Positions 33,864 through 42,444 of a stretch of DNA of 64,000 bases are shown one piece after another. Position 1 is the first letter of the stretch, and the number at the start of each line of letters is the position of its first letter. A program made the translations under genes and the position numbers. Source of the stretch: CAYUVH01 sp964448135 (GTDB lineage: Bacteria > Verrucomicrobiota > Verrucomicrobiia > Limisphaerales > UBA8199); assembly GCA_964448135.1 (NCBI GenBank), contig CAYUVH010000049.1:136053-200052 (forward strand), in the 5' to 3' direction. Below the pieces are notes generated by a model, which saw nothing but the letters and a program-made list of their open reading frames with translations, had not been told where the DNA came from and searched no databases.

Positions 33864-35534
33864 ATGAAAACAATTCTCGCAATCTGTCTGACTGCAGGGC
33901 TTTCGTGGGCCGTGCCTTCGTACGGGGCGACGAATGTCGTGACCACCCTCGCGGATTCGGGGCCGGGCTCGTTGCGTAGTGCGATCTTGGATGCCAATGG
34001 GCTTGGAGGTGGGAGCATCACATTTCAAGTCAATGGCACGATCACGTTGGGTTCCGCGCTGCCGCCCTTCGCCGCGAACATTGATGTCTGGGGGCCGGGG
34101 ACGAATCTGCTCGTCGTCAGTGGCAGCAACAAATTCAAGATTTTCTCGACGCTCGCCAGCACGACGAACACCCTGGCGAATCTCACCGTGGCAAACGGGT
34201 GGGGGCCGGCGCCATTCTCCATGCAGAGGTTTGTGGCGTCCGGCATTGCCAACACGGGTACGCTGGCGGTGTTGAATTGCCTAGTTCGCAACTGTACCAA
34301 TGACGGCTCCAGCGGCATGGCGATTTACAATGAAGGCACGATTGCGCTGAAAGGCTGCATGATAGCTGATTGCGGGTCATTTTTCACTACCTATAGTTCG
34401 CAAGGTGCCGGTCTTTGTAACAATTACGGTGCTACTGCGACCATGGAAGACTGTGTGGTGACGCGTTGCCGGGCGCGAAATGGGGGAGGAGTTTCAAACC
34501 ATGGACAGCTCAAGCTGATACGGACGTTGATCTATCGCTGCGCGAACGATTGGTCGCAGGGCAATGCCGCGGGCATTTTCAATTGGGCTGATCTGACCAT
34601 GGTGAGCTGTTCTGTTTCGAACAACGGAGGTGGATGGAGCGGGGGCGGTATCTATAGCCTCGGAACACTGGCGGCCACGAACACGACGTTCATGGGCAAT
34701 GGCGGACAGGTCGGCGGCGGGCTCCTTTTGAGTGGCAACGCCTCGCTTTCCGGTTGCACCATAGCCAACAACTACAGTGATCAGGGCGGCGGCATCTTTA
34801 GCAGCGGCAGCCTCTATATTGAGAATTGTACCATCAGTGGAAACCGCCTCGGCTATACGGGCTGGGGCAACAGCCTCGGCGCCGGTGCGATTTGGAACGC
34901 GGGAACAATGCAGGCCAACTCCTGCACGGTGATTTCGAATGCCGCGAAAAACTTCGGTGCCATTACCAACAGCGGCACGTTTTCCGCCATCAACTGCATC
35001 TTTGCGCGGAATAGCACCAACGACTTTCAAGGGCCGTTGACATCCCAGGGATACAATCTCATCCAAAATCCGGTTGCCTGCGCGATTACTGGAAATTCCA
35101 CCGGCAATTTGCTCTCCGTGGATCCATTGCTGGGGCCGCTGCAGGATAACGGCGGGCCTACGTGGACGCATGCGTTGCTGGCAGGCAGCCCGGCCACGGA
35201 TGCTGGCGCTGTTTTGGGCGCGTCGGCGACGGATGAGCGCGGAGTTTCCCGGCCGCAGGGGCAGCGTCCGGACATTGGGGCTTTCGAAGTTGTCTGTCCC
35301 GAATGTGGTCCGCTGTTGATCACGCAATGCCATCGCAATGCTGATGGCAGCGTACAACTTACGGCGTCGGGAACTCCGGGCGACGAATGTAAGGTACTGG
35401 GTTCACCGGACGCGCTTGCCTGGTCGCAAGTGGGCTCGGCGACGAATGTTGCGGGAACGCTTTCCTTTACAGACACCACGAGTGCCGGTGTCCCCAATCG
35501 TTTCTACCGGCTGCAAAAAGTTGGTCCGTTATAG
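33864..35534 (+). CDS. Secreted beta-helix protein with choice-of-anchor Q domain (copy 2)
   Basis: This 556-residue paralogue of the preceding gene has a signal peptide (MKTILAICLTAGLSWAVPSYGA) and the opening VVTTLADSGPGSLRSAILDANGLGGGSITFQVNGTI. Beta-helix repeats follow (GGGVSNHGQLKLIRTLIYRC, GGGIYSLGTLAATNTTFMGN, GGGLLLSGNASLSGCTIANN, GGGIFSSGSLYIENCTISGN), then the anchor-Q segment LQDNGGPTWTHALLAGSPATDAGA...DERGVSRPQGQRPDIGAFE. The last 75 residues are nearly the same as in copy 1, while the helix regions differ, so the pair arose by tandem duplication with divergence of the binding face. ATG 33864 is set by the signal peptide. It ends 15 bases before the FGE-like gene, suggesting one transcript. 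Confidence 0.86.
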   Translation: MKTILAICLTAGLSWAVPSYGATNVVTTLADSGPGSLRSAILDANGLGGGSITFQVNGTITLGSALPPFAANIDVWGPGTNLLVVSGSNKFKIFSTLASTTNTLANLTVANGWGPAPFSMQRFVASGIANTGTLAVLNCLVRNCTNDGSSGMAIYNEGTIALKGCMIADCGSFFTTYSSQGAGLCNNYGATATMEDCVVTRCRARNGGGVSNHGQLKLIRTLIYRCANDWSQGNAAGIFNWADLTMVSCSVSNNGGGWSGGGIYSLGTLAATNTTFMGNGGQVGGGLLLSGNASLSGCTIANNYSDQGGGIFSSGSLYIENCTISGNRLGYTGWGNSLGAGAIWNAGTMQANSCTVISNAAKNFGAITNSGTFSAINCIFARNSTNDFQGPLTSQGYNLIQNPVACAITGNSTGNLLSVDPLLGPLQDNGGPTWTHALLAGSPATDAGAVLGASATDERGVSRPQGQRPDIGAFEVVCPECGPLLITQCHRNADGSVQLTASGTPGDECKVLGSPDALAWSQVGSATNVAGTLSFTDTTSAGVPNRFYRLQKVGPL

Positions 35535-35549
35535 TGACACTTCTTTTCC

Positions 35550-36614
35550 ATGAGAACAATCCTGACCGGTCTGTGGTGTATTGCATTAGTTCTTTTCGCG
35601 GAATGCGCTCAAGCGCAGTCTGCGCCAGTGCTTGGAGTGCAGGCAAGCGGCGGGCATGCTTATCTCCAAATTACAGGAGACATCGGCGCCGGTTGCACGA
35701 TTCAGTATCGCGACAACACTTCGGCAACCAATATCTGGCAATTTTTCACCAACTTGGCGCGATTGACAACCAGTCCGATGGTAATAGCCGAACTGCAGAA
35801 TGGTTCGCCCCAGCGCCTGTTCCGCGCATTCTGTGTTCAAACACCCACGAATGTAATCCCCATCACGAATATGGTTTGGATTCCAGCCGGAACTTTTTTA
35901 ATGGGCAGCCCAACGAGCGAAAGCATGCGCGATCCAAGCGGAGGGGAGGCGCTCCATCCGGTGACACTGACGCGGGGTTTTTACATGGGTCAATTTGAGG
36001 TGACCCAGGGACAGTACCTATCCGTTATCGGTACCAACCCAAGCTATTTTACTCCCGCCAAAGGGTATCCCCAGGATTTGAGCCTGCCCGTGGAGCAAAT
36101 TAGCTACACCAACGCGACGAATTTTTGTGCGATATTGACCCAACAGGAGATTGCCGCGGGTCATTTGTCCGCCGGTTGGGCTTATCGCCTGCCAACCGAG
36201 GCCGAATGGGAGTACGCCTGCCGGGCAGGGACAACGACCGCGGTGCCTTACGGAAATTTGATCCTTACGAGCATCGCTAATTTTGACGGCTTCAAGAACT
36301 ACTCTGCTTCCTCGTACAGTTGGATTGGTGGAGGGGTCTACCTGGGCAGGACAACGTCAGTAGGCAGCTATCAGGCGAATCCATGGGGATTGTACGATAT
36401 GTGCGGCAACGTTGCGGAATGGTGCTGTGACTGGCTGCCGCACATTTACCCTACCGATGCTGTGACCGATCCACACGGCACGGCCATCGGGCTGCGTGGA
36501 GGTAGCTGGCACGAAGGTGGAGAATTCTGTCGAGCTGCAGCCCGTTACAGCTGGTATCCATATGCCAACAGCTACAACGGTTTTCGTGTGGTTCTGGCGC
36601 CCGTGGTGCAATAG
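35550..36614 (+). CDS. Exported FGE-like (SUMF1-family) protein lacking one catalytic cysteine
   Basis: The 354-residue protein has a signal peptide (MRTILTGLWCIALVLFAECAQA). A short beta-module follows (AYLQITGDIGAGCTIQYRDN...RLFRAF), then a formylglycine-generating-enzyme-type domain from about residue 107. Family motifs are WIPAGTFLMGSP, GFYMGQFEVTQGQY, LPVEQISYTNATNFC, YRLPTEAEWEYACRAGT, NPWGLYDMCGNVAEWCCDW and LRGGSWHEGGEFCRAAAR. In active FGE the RGGS segment carries two cysteines; here the position of the first is Glu and only the second remains. It is therefore probably not an active sulfatase maturase but one of the many non-catalytic SUMF-domain proteins. Export also argues against a maturase role. 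A sulfatase gene follows 101 bases downstream. Confidence 0.85.
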   Translation: MRTILTGLWCIALVLFAECAQAQSAPVLGVQASGGHAYLQITGDIGAGCTIQYRDNTSATNIWQFFTNLARLTTSPMVIAELQNGSPQRLFRAFCVQTPTNVIPITNMVWIPAGTFLMGSPTSESMRDPSGGEALHPVTLTRGFYMGQFEVTQGQYLSVIGTNPSYFTPAKGYPQDLSLPVEQISYTNATNFCAILTQQEIAAGHLSAGWAYRLPTEAEWEYACRAGTTTAVPYGNLILTSIANFDGFKNYSASSYSWIGGGVYLGRTTSVGSYQANPWGLYDMCGNVAEWCCDWLPHIYPTDAVTDPHGTAIGLRGGSWHEGGEFCRAAARYSWYPYANSYNGFRVVLAPVVQ

Positions 36615-36715
36615 CGAGCATGAGTTCGACGCTGCCTGACGGCGCTGCGCTCCGTTGCGACTGGCGGTGATTTGGTGTTGGCAACACTCCCCGTTGCGGC
36701 ATCCTGCCCAGTGCC

Positions 36716-38347
36716 ATGCATTACCGCATATTGGGGCTGATTCTTGTGGTGAGCTTGTTCCGTGCTTCGGGCGCGGAAACTGCGCCCTCCGCAGTCAACA
36801 AACGCCCAAACGTCCTCTTCATCATTTGCGATGATCTGAATCGCTACGTTTTGCATGAGAAGAATCTGCCCCAGCCCAAGACGCCGAACATAGACGGGCT
36901 CGCCAAGAGCGGTGTGACGTTTGCGAATAATCATGCGGTCACCCCGGTGTGCGGCCCTTCGCGGACGTGCTTTTGGACTGGCGTCTATCCGCAATGGCAC
37001 CAAAACTACGACATCTGGAAATGGGATAGCGTGCCGCTGCTGAAGAACTCTGTGCCGATGCAGCAGCACTTCCTGAACAACGGTTACGAGGTTTATGGTA
37101 CGGGGAAGCTTTTCCATGAGGGGGCGGGCGGATCGTTTTACACGAAGTTTGGCATCCCGCCGAATTACGGTCCGTGGCCTTGGAAGGGCAAGGGGTCGGA
37201 GGCGGACACGGCGCATCCGGGGCAGACGGAGATGTTCACTCCCACTCTGCCGCAACGGATCCAGCGCGATCTGAATTTTGGGCCGCTGTCGAATGTGCCG
37301 AATTGGAAGTCGGACCCTGCGGGAGAATTTCCGGGTTACAACGGCTGGCGAGATTTCGGCAAGCCGTGGCGGTATGTGAATGACGAGGAGCGGGACCTGA
37401 TGCCGGATGAGATTTCGGCGCAGTTTGCCGTGGACGTGTTGAAACAGAAGCACGACCAGCCGTTTTTTCTCGGCGTCGGTTTCATCCGCCCGCATACGCC
37501 GCTTTATGCGCCGAAGAAATATTTCGACCGCTTCCCGCTCGCCAGTGTTCAATTGCCTCCGCATCTCACGAACGACCTGGCCGATTGCGCGACGATTTTG
37601 AAAGAGCGCTGGCTGTTGGGTTCGCAGAAGTATCACACGCTCATGGCGGCGGGTGGCGACGAAATGCTGCGGCAGTGGGTGCAGGCCTACCTGGCATGCA
37701 TGGCGTTCGCCGACGAGCAAGTGGGCAAGGTGCTCACCGCACTGAACGAGAGTCCTTACCGCAGCAACACGATCGTGGTGCTTATCGGCGACAACGGGTA
37801 TCACCTCGGGGAAAAGGATTGTGTGCAGAAGTGGAACCTCTGGGAGGAGTCCACGCACGTGCCGCTATTCATGCGCGTCCCGGGCGCGGCTACCGGGGCT
37901 GTTTGCACAAAGCCAACCTCTCTGATTGATCTCTATCCGACGCTGATCGAGCTTTGCGGCCTGCCCAAATCTCCCAATGCTGGCAAGAGCGAAGCGCCTT
38001 TGGGTGGGCACTCGCTCGGTGGGCTCTTGAGGGATCCGGTTCACGGAAGACGGGAAGGCCCGGCCGCGGTGCTGTCCGTGGTTGGCAATCAACCGAACGG
38101 ACCGGCTGGGACCGGCCCGCACTATTCGATGCGTACGGAGAAGTGGCGTTACACTTTGTGCAGCGACGGGGAGGAAGAGCTGTATGACCATTTAAAGGAC
38201 CCAAATGAATGGACCAACCTCGCCAGCAAACCGGACTACGGGAAAACGAAACAAGAACTTCGCGCGCAGCTCGACAAGATGGTGAAGGATTCCACCGGGC
38301 CCGGGCAGTCAAAAGCCGCACCGCCTAAAAAAGCAAAAAAGCGCTGA
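36716..38347 (+). CDS. Secreted type I sulfatase, iduronate-2-sulfatase-like
   Basis: The 543-residue product has a signal peptide (MHYRILGLILVVSLFRASGA). Its N-terminal metal site is NVLFIICDDLNRYV. The formylglycine motif is VCGPSRTCFWTGVYP with Cys79. Further segments are YGTGKLFHEG, PFFLGVGFIRPHTPLYAPKKYFDRFP, VVLIGDNGYHLGEKDCVQKWNLWEESTHVPLFMRVPG and ELYDHLKDPNEWTNLASKP. These match the iduronate-2-sulfatase-like subfamily of sulfatases. The C-terminus is a lysine-rich tail (AAPPKKAKKR). It probably desulfates glycosaminoglycan-like or algal polysaccharides. Gene order with beta-helix proteins and a SUMF-domain protein suggests a small glycan-use cluster. It converges with the GH78-like gene. 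Confidence 0.9.
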   Translation: MHYRILGLILVVSLFRASGAETAPSAVNKRPNVLFIICDDLNRYVLHEKNLPQPKTPNIDGLAKSGVTFANNHAVTPVCGPSRTCFWTGVYPQWHQNYDIWKWDSVPLLKNSVPMQQHFLNNGYEVYGTGKLFHEGAGGSFYTKFGIPPNYGPWPWKGKGSEADTAHPGQTEMFTPTLPQRIQRDLNFGPLSNVPNWKSDPAGEFPGYNGWRDFGKPWRYVNDEERDLMPDEISAQFAVDVLKQKHDQPFFLGVGFIRPHTPLYAPKKYFDRFPLASVQLPPHLTNDLADCATILKERWLLGSQKYHTLMAAGGDEMLRQWVQAYLACMAFADEQVGKVLTALNESPYRSNTIVVLIGDNGYHLGEKDCVQKWNLWEESTHVPLFMRVPGAATGAVCTKPTSLIDLYPTLIELCGLPKSPNAGKSEAPLGGHSLGGLLRDPVHGRREGPAAVLSVVGNQPNGPAGTGPHYSMRTEKWRYTLCSDGEEELYDHLKDPNEWTNLASKPDYGKTKQELRAQLDKMVKDSTGPGQSKAAPPKKAKKR

Positions 38348-38353
38348 GCGGGG

Positions 38354-40792
38354 TCAAGGCTGTCGTTCGGCGGCTATGCCGGCGGTGGACTCGATTTTAG
38401 CGTCGTAACCAGCAGGCGTCTTGAGTTTGTAAACGAGCTTACCGTCCGCTTTGCGCCAATTCAGTTCCACCAGCCCGTCGGGCGTCGGCACGCGGCCCCC
38501 GCACCAGTCAAGCCCGGTGTCCGTAAACCGGAGCGTGACGGTTTTGTGAGCGGTGTCCACGTCGCGAAGTCCGAGCACGTCACGAAACAGCACGTGCACG
38601 CCGCCATGCGACGCGAAGCCGTGGTTGCAGCTGGCGTAAGCGCCGTCGTTTTCCCAGAGCGTGCCTGTGCGGTCGGCCATGTAGAGTTGGTAAGCCACGG
38701 ATTCGTCGAGCAGTTGCTTGCTGAGGCCGTAACGCGAGAGAAGTTCCAGGCGAAGCACGTTGCCGACGAATGCGTTGGCGGGATGGATCTCGGGGAAGGC
38801 CTTCGTCTGCTTGCGTTGCGGGCCAAAGTCTTTCACTAAAGTGCGCCACAGTTCGGGATAAGTCTCGGGAGCAGCCACGCCGAAATAGAACGCGAAGTAT
38901 TGGCAAACCTCCGTGCGATTTGTGGTTGTGACCAGCTGGCCGTTGATCCGTTGTTGGTTGTCCACAAAGAAGTGTCCGTCATAGGATTTTCTGCGGATGG
39001 CTTCGCGGATGCTTTCCGCGTCCCGCGTCAGTTCGGGCAGATCGTACAGCTTTCCGGCAGCAGCCAGAACGCGGGCGTAGAGCATGTTTGAAGGGAAATT
39101 GACGTCCTGCACGAAAGAGTTCGCCGCCGACCATTCCACGAAGACCCAGCTCGGTAATTTCTCCAGCAGGCCGTCCTCGTTGCGAAATTGTTTGAAGTAC
39201 TCCAGGAGGCGCAGCACGCGCGGTCGCAGGGCTTCAACCATCGCGCGATCGCCACTGCGTTCGAGATACTCTTCCAACTCCAGGACGAACCACATTGACC
39301 AGTTGGGGATGAACACGCCGTCGTTGTGGTCCGCGGGATAACACATGGGCAGCATGCCCTCCGGGAGAAAGGCGAATTTCTTCGGCAACAAAAAATTCTC
39401 CAGGAAATTCTTTTCGATGCGGGTATCGCCACACAGGTCCTTCGCCGACCGGGCGGTAAAATAGCTGTCGCACAGCCAGCCGGCTCGTTCGCGAGACGGG
39501 CAATCCATGAAGATATCGAGCGCGTTCTGCCGCAACGTTTCGCGTCCGGCGGCGAAGAGCCGGTTCAAGCGTTCGTCGCTCGCGGCAAAGTGCGCCTGGT
39601 CCACGCCTGAGCCGGCATATTCGCGCAGGTAAATATTCCTGGCCTCGATGCCACCGGCGGTCACCAGTAGTTTTAAATAGCGCAACGTATAAGGCTCGAT
39701 GGATTCGAGACGATAGGTCCCTGGCTCCAGATCGTAACTGATCACGTTCACGCAGCCGAGCCGTTTGAAATCCACGTCGCCGGAGGAAAGGATTTCGTCG
39801 AACGCAACCAGCAGGTGCGTGCGCTCGCGGCAAGTGATCTCCATGCCGATGAAGCCGGTCAGGTTGACGCCGAGATCCAGTATTTCGCAGGTGTTCGCCG
39901 ACAGCTCGAGTGCGTTCGAAGCGGAGTAGGGGAGGTTGAGGGCGCGATTGGTCACGGTGGCGATCGTTTGCATTTCGAGCGACGGGGTGACGGTCAGTTC
40001 TTTTTCCGGGAAGCCTGCCAATTGCGGACCAATGGCGGTGAGCGAACGGTCCTTCCACGGGTTGGCGGAGGGCGGCAGGATTTTCAGTTCGCCGCGCGAC
40101 GCAATCCCGGACGGCTGGCGCAGATCGTAGTCGGGATAGTTTACCCGGCGCGGCAGCAGGGCCTTGGCCGGTTGGACAGCGAGCGCGACCGATTTATCCG
40201 GGCGCGAGACGTTCGTCCGCCAACGATCATATCCCGGCGTAAGTCGATAAGCCTCGGAGAAGGGACGTTGGAAACTATAACGCTGGACCTTCTGAATGCG
40301 CTCCGGAAGGAGGCTCGCGCTGAATCCATTTTTTTCTGTCGCAGCGAGCACTTTTCCGCCGGCGACGATTTCCGCTGCGAGAAATGAGGGCTGATCGAGC
40401 AACGAGTAGCTGTTGGCGTTGTAGCCGGCGACTTCGAAGGCTACGACATTTTTTCCAGGTTTGAGCCGGTTGGTGATGTCCCATTCATCGAGGCGGTAAA
40501 AGCCATGCGGTCCACGCGCGGGACCGTGCGCCAGAAACTCCCCGTTCACGAAGACACGATAAATCGTCGCGCCGGTGGCCCGCAAGAAGACCCGTTCGCG
40601 AGCAGGCGGCTCGAAGACAGCGCGAAAGCCAACCGATACGTTCCTATCCAATTCCCGTCCTTTCGGCCACACCGGCTTGGCGGATGCGAAGGCGAGGTTG
40701 GTGTTTTCCGCCGCAATTGCACCACGAGCGAAGAGGGCAAGGAAAAGCAGAGCGGAGATGAGCGGGCGAAAGCGTAACGTGGAAAAGTTCAT
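38354..40792 (-). CDS. Secreted GH78-type alpha-L-rhamnosidase-like enzyme
   Basis: This 812-residue enzyme has a signal peptide (PLISALLFLALFARGAIAA) and an N-terminal beta-sandwich (VFLRATGATIYRVFVNGEFLAHGPARGPHGFYRLDEWDITNRLKPGKNVVAFEVAGYNA). Further beta-domains lead to an (alpha/alpha)6 barrel. The barrel contains IFMDCPSRERAGWLCDSYF near residue 427-445, the counterpart of the GH78 general-acid region, then PADHNDGVFIPNWSMWFVLELEEYL. The C-terminal beta domain includes LRFTDTGLDWCGGRVPTPDG. It should release terminal rhamnose from plant or bacterial polysaccharides. ATG 40792 is placed at the signal peptide. It faces the Tat-exported aldo/keto reductase gene across 132 bases. Its N-terminal fold resembles the kinase sensor at 9790-10152. 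Confidence 0.8.
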   Translation of the reverse strand: MNFSTLRFRPLISALLFLALFARGAIAAENTNLAFASAKPVWPKGRELDRNVSVGFRAVFEPPARERVFLRATGATIYRVFVNGEFLAHGPARGPHGFYRLDEWDITNRLKPGKNVVAFEVAGYNANSYSLLDQPSFLAAEIVAGGKVLAATEKNGFSASLLPERIQKVQRYSFQRPFSEAYRLTPGYDRWRTNVSRPDKSVALAVQPAKALLPRRVNYPDYDLRQPSGIASRGELKILPPSANPWKDRSLTAIGPQLAGFPEKELTVTPSLEMQTIATVTNRALNLPYSASNALELSANTCEILDLGVNLTGFIGMEITCRERTHLLVAFDEILSSGDVDFKRLGCVNVISYDLEPGTYRLESIEPYTLRYLKLLVTAGGIEARNIYLREYAGSGVDQAHFAASDERLNRLFAAGRETLRQNALDIFMDCPSRERAGWLCDSYFTARSAKDLCGDTRIEKNFLENFLLPKKFAFLPEGMLPMCYPADHNDGVFIPNWSMWFVLELEEYLERSGDRAMVEALRPRVLRLLEYFKQFRNEDGLLEKLPSWVFVEWSAANSFVQDVNFPSNMLYARVLAAAGKLYDLPELTRDAESIREAIRRKSYDGHFFVDNQQRINGQLVTTTNRTEVCQYFAFYFGVAAPETYPELWRTLVKDFGPQRKQTKAFPEIHPANAFVGNVLRLELLSRYGLSKQLLDESVAYQLYMADRTGTLWENDGAYASCNHGFASHGGVHVLFRDVLGLRDVDTAHKTVTLRFTDTGLDWCGGRVPTPDGLVELNWRKADGKLVYKLKTPAGYDAKIESTAGIAAERQP

Positions 40793-40924
40793 CGCCGGAA
40801 GCATACTCAGGCCCGCTGGCGCGGGCGACTTCAAAGCCGTCTGGTTGCGTGGGGGCCATAGTTGTGGTTTAATCAGAGAGAACAGTGGCCCGTGCATAAC
40901 CCCGAAAGTTAGAAACCTTTTTTC

Positions 40925-41833
40925 ATGCCCATCAAACGTCGCGAATTCCTGAAACGTTCCGTCCTCGGCGCCGGCATGGTCGCGACTGGATTGCCGTTCG
41001 CGCGCGCCGCCGAATCAACTGTCCCGGCCAAGTACGATCCCTACGAGAAGGTGCCACTGGGCAAAACGGATCTTAAGCTCAGCCGTTTTTGCCTCGGCAC
41101 GGGCGTCAACGGCGGCAACCGCCAATCCAACGCCACGCGCATGGGCAAGGAGAAGTTCACGGCGTTGATTCAGGGCGCGTATGAGCGCGGTGTGCGGGTG
41201 TTCGACCTGGCTGATTTGTATGGGACGCATCCCTATGTGATTCCGGCGCTGAAGACCGTGCCGCGCCAGGATTATCTGATCATCACCAAGATCTGGTTCC
41301 GTGACGGGGGCATCCCGGATAAGGATCGTCCCGATGCGGATATGGTGATCAACCGCTTTCTCAAGGAAGTGGGCACTGACTACCTGGATCTCGTGCTATT
41401 GCACTGCGTGGAGTCGCCGACGTGGAACAAGGATTTGGAAAAGCAGATGGAGCTGATGGCGGCCCTGAAGAAAAAGGGCGTCATCCGCGCGCATGGGGTC
41501 TCCTGCCATTCGTTGGCGGCGCTGGATGTCGCGTCCTCCGAGCCGTGGGTGGATTCGGTTCACGCGCGCATCAATCCTTACGGCACGCTGATGGACGACA
41601 AAGTTGACAAAGTCGTCCCGGTTTTGAAGAAGATGCATAAGAATGGCAAAGGGGTGGTCGGCATGAAGATTCTCAGCCAGGGAGGCCTCAAAAAAGACGA
41701 CGCCAAATGCGATGAATCCGCGCGGTTCGTGCTCGGGCTCGGCTGCGTGGATATTTTGAATGTTGGTTTCGAGAAGGTGGAAGAGATAGATGATTTTGCG
41801 GCCCGCGTGAGCAAGGTGCCCCGCACCGCCTGA
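40925..41833 (+). CDS. Tat-exported aldo/keto reductase
   Basis: The 302-residue protein has a twin-arginine signal (MPIKRREFLKRSVLGAGMVATGLPFARA). The aldo/keto reductase domain has PLGKTDLKLSRFCLGTG, the tetrad residues Asp94 and Tyr99 (FDLADLYG), Lys122 (IITKIWF) and His160 (LVLLHCVES), and GVIRAHGVSCHSLAAL. The tetrad is therefore complete. Tat export fits a protein that must bind NADP in the cytosol before transport, but its periplasmic substrate is not predictable. Exported members of this family are common in Verrucomicrobia and Planctomycetes. The gene ends 33 bases before a strong terminator hairpin. Confidence 0.85.
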   Translation: MPIKRREFLKRSVLGAGMVATGLPFARAAESTVPAKYDPYEKVPLGKTDLKLSRFCLGTGVNGGNRQSNATRMGKEKFTALIQGAYERGVRVFDLADLYGTHPYVIPALKTVPRQDYLIITKIWFRDGGIPDKDRPDADMVINRFLKEVGTDYLDLVLLHCVESPTWNKDLEKQMELMAALKKKGVIRAHGVSCHSLAALDVASSEPWVDSVHARINPYGTLMDDKVDKVVPVLKKMHKNGKGVVGMKILSQGGLKKDDAKCDESARFVLGLGCVDILNVGFEKVEEIDDFAARVSKVPRTA

Positions 41834-41865
41834 TCTCCGGGCCTCACGTCCAAAAACACAAAACC

Positions 41866-41891
41866 CCAGTTTGCCAACTGTGGCAAACTGG
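41866..41891. terminator. Bidirectional rho-independent terminator
   Basis: CCAGTTTGCCA (41866-41876) pairs perfectly with TGGCAAACTGG (41881-41891) around ACTG. It is followed by AGCTTTT on the plus strand and preceded by AAAAC, which gives GTTTT on the minus strand. It lies between the convergent genes ending at 41833 and 41916. Confidence 0.85.
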
Positions 41892-41915
41892 AGCTTTTGT
41901 ACTCGACTGGATATC

Positions 41916-42263
41916 TTAGAATTCCAGCGAGAGTATCCTGATTCCGCGCACCCGGCCGGTAATCAGATCACGCGAGACACTGTCCTCGAATGTCCCATAC
42001 CGGGGCGGTGCCAGCGGATTCAAAAGTTGCCAGGGTTCGTTGGAGCGGACCAGGGTGACCGCGATGCCGCTGAAAACGACCCGGCCGATTTTTACTTCGT
42101 TCAGCTTCGTTTCCGGAAGCATGATGGGATTGGCCGCCAGCTGGCGAAAGATTTCCGCGTCGAGTGTTTTCGGGTCGGTTGGCGCTGGTGGCTCCGCCAT
42201 CTGGCCAAAGGCAGCCAGGGAGGCACTCACAAGCCCAATGGTAGCCAATGTTTTCAGTTTCAT
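41916..42263 (-). CDS. Small exported protein, unknown function
   Basis: The 115-residue product has a signal peptide (MKLKTLATIGLVSASLAAFGQMA). The mature 90 residues (LDAEIFRQLAANPIMLPETKLNEVKIGRVVFSGIAVTLVRSNEPWQLLNPLAPPRYGTFEDSVSRDLITGRVRGIRILSLEF) show an alternating beta pattern. I know similar short exported proteins of this kind only as hypotheticals in Verrucomicrobia. ATG 42263 is chosen over position 42299. It is divergent from the hybrid kinase at 42445, and the shared region contains a possible hairpin CCCC...GGGG near 42292-42308. Confidence 0.65.
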   Translation of the reverse strand: MKLKTLATIGLVSASLAAFGQMAEPPAPTDPKTLDAEIFRQLAANPIMLPETKLNEVKIGRVVFSGIAVTLVRSNEPWQLLNPLAPPRYGTFEDSVSRDLITGRVRGIRILSLEF

Positions 42264-42444
42264 AGGTAAAAACCTCGGACCGTACCGGCCCCAAGTCAAA
42301 TGGGGACTTCACCCCACTAAACGAGGGAAAGCCGGATAGCCGGGTAAAGGGCTCAAATCTTCCCTTTTTCCGCAATTCCTAGGGAAATGGTGGTGATTCT
42401 GGCATCCGGGATGCTGTCTTACTTCGAGTTTTGCATCGTTCACC

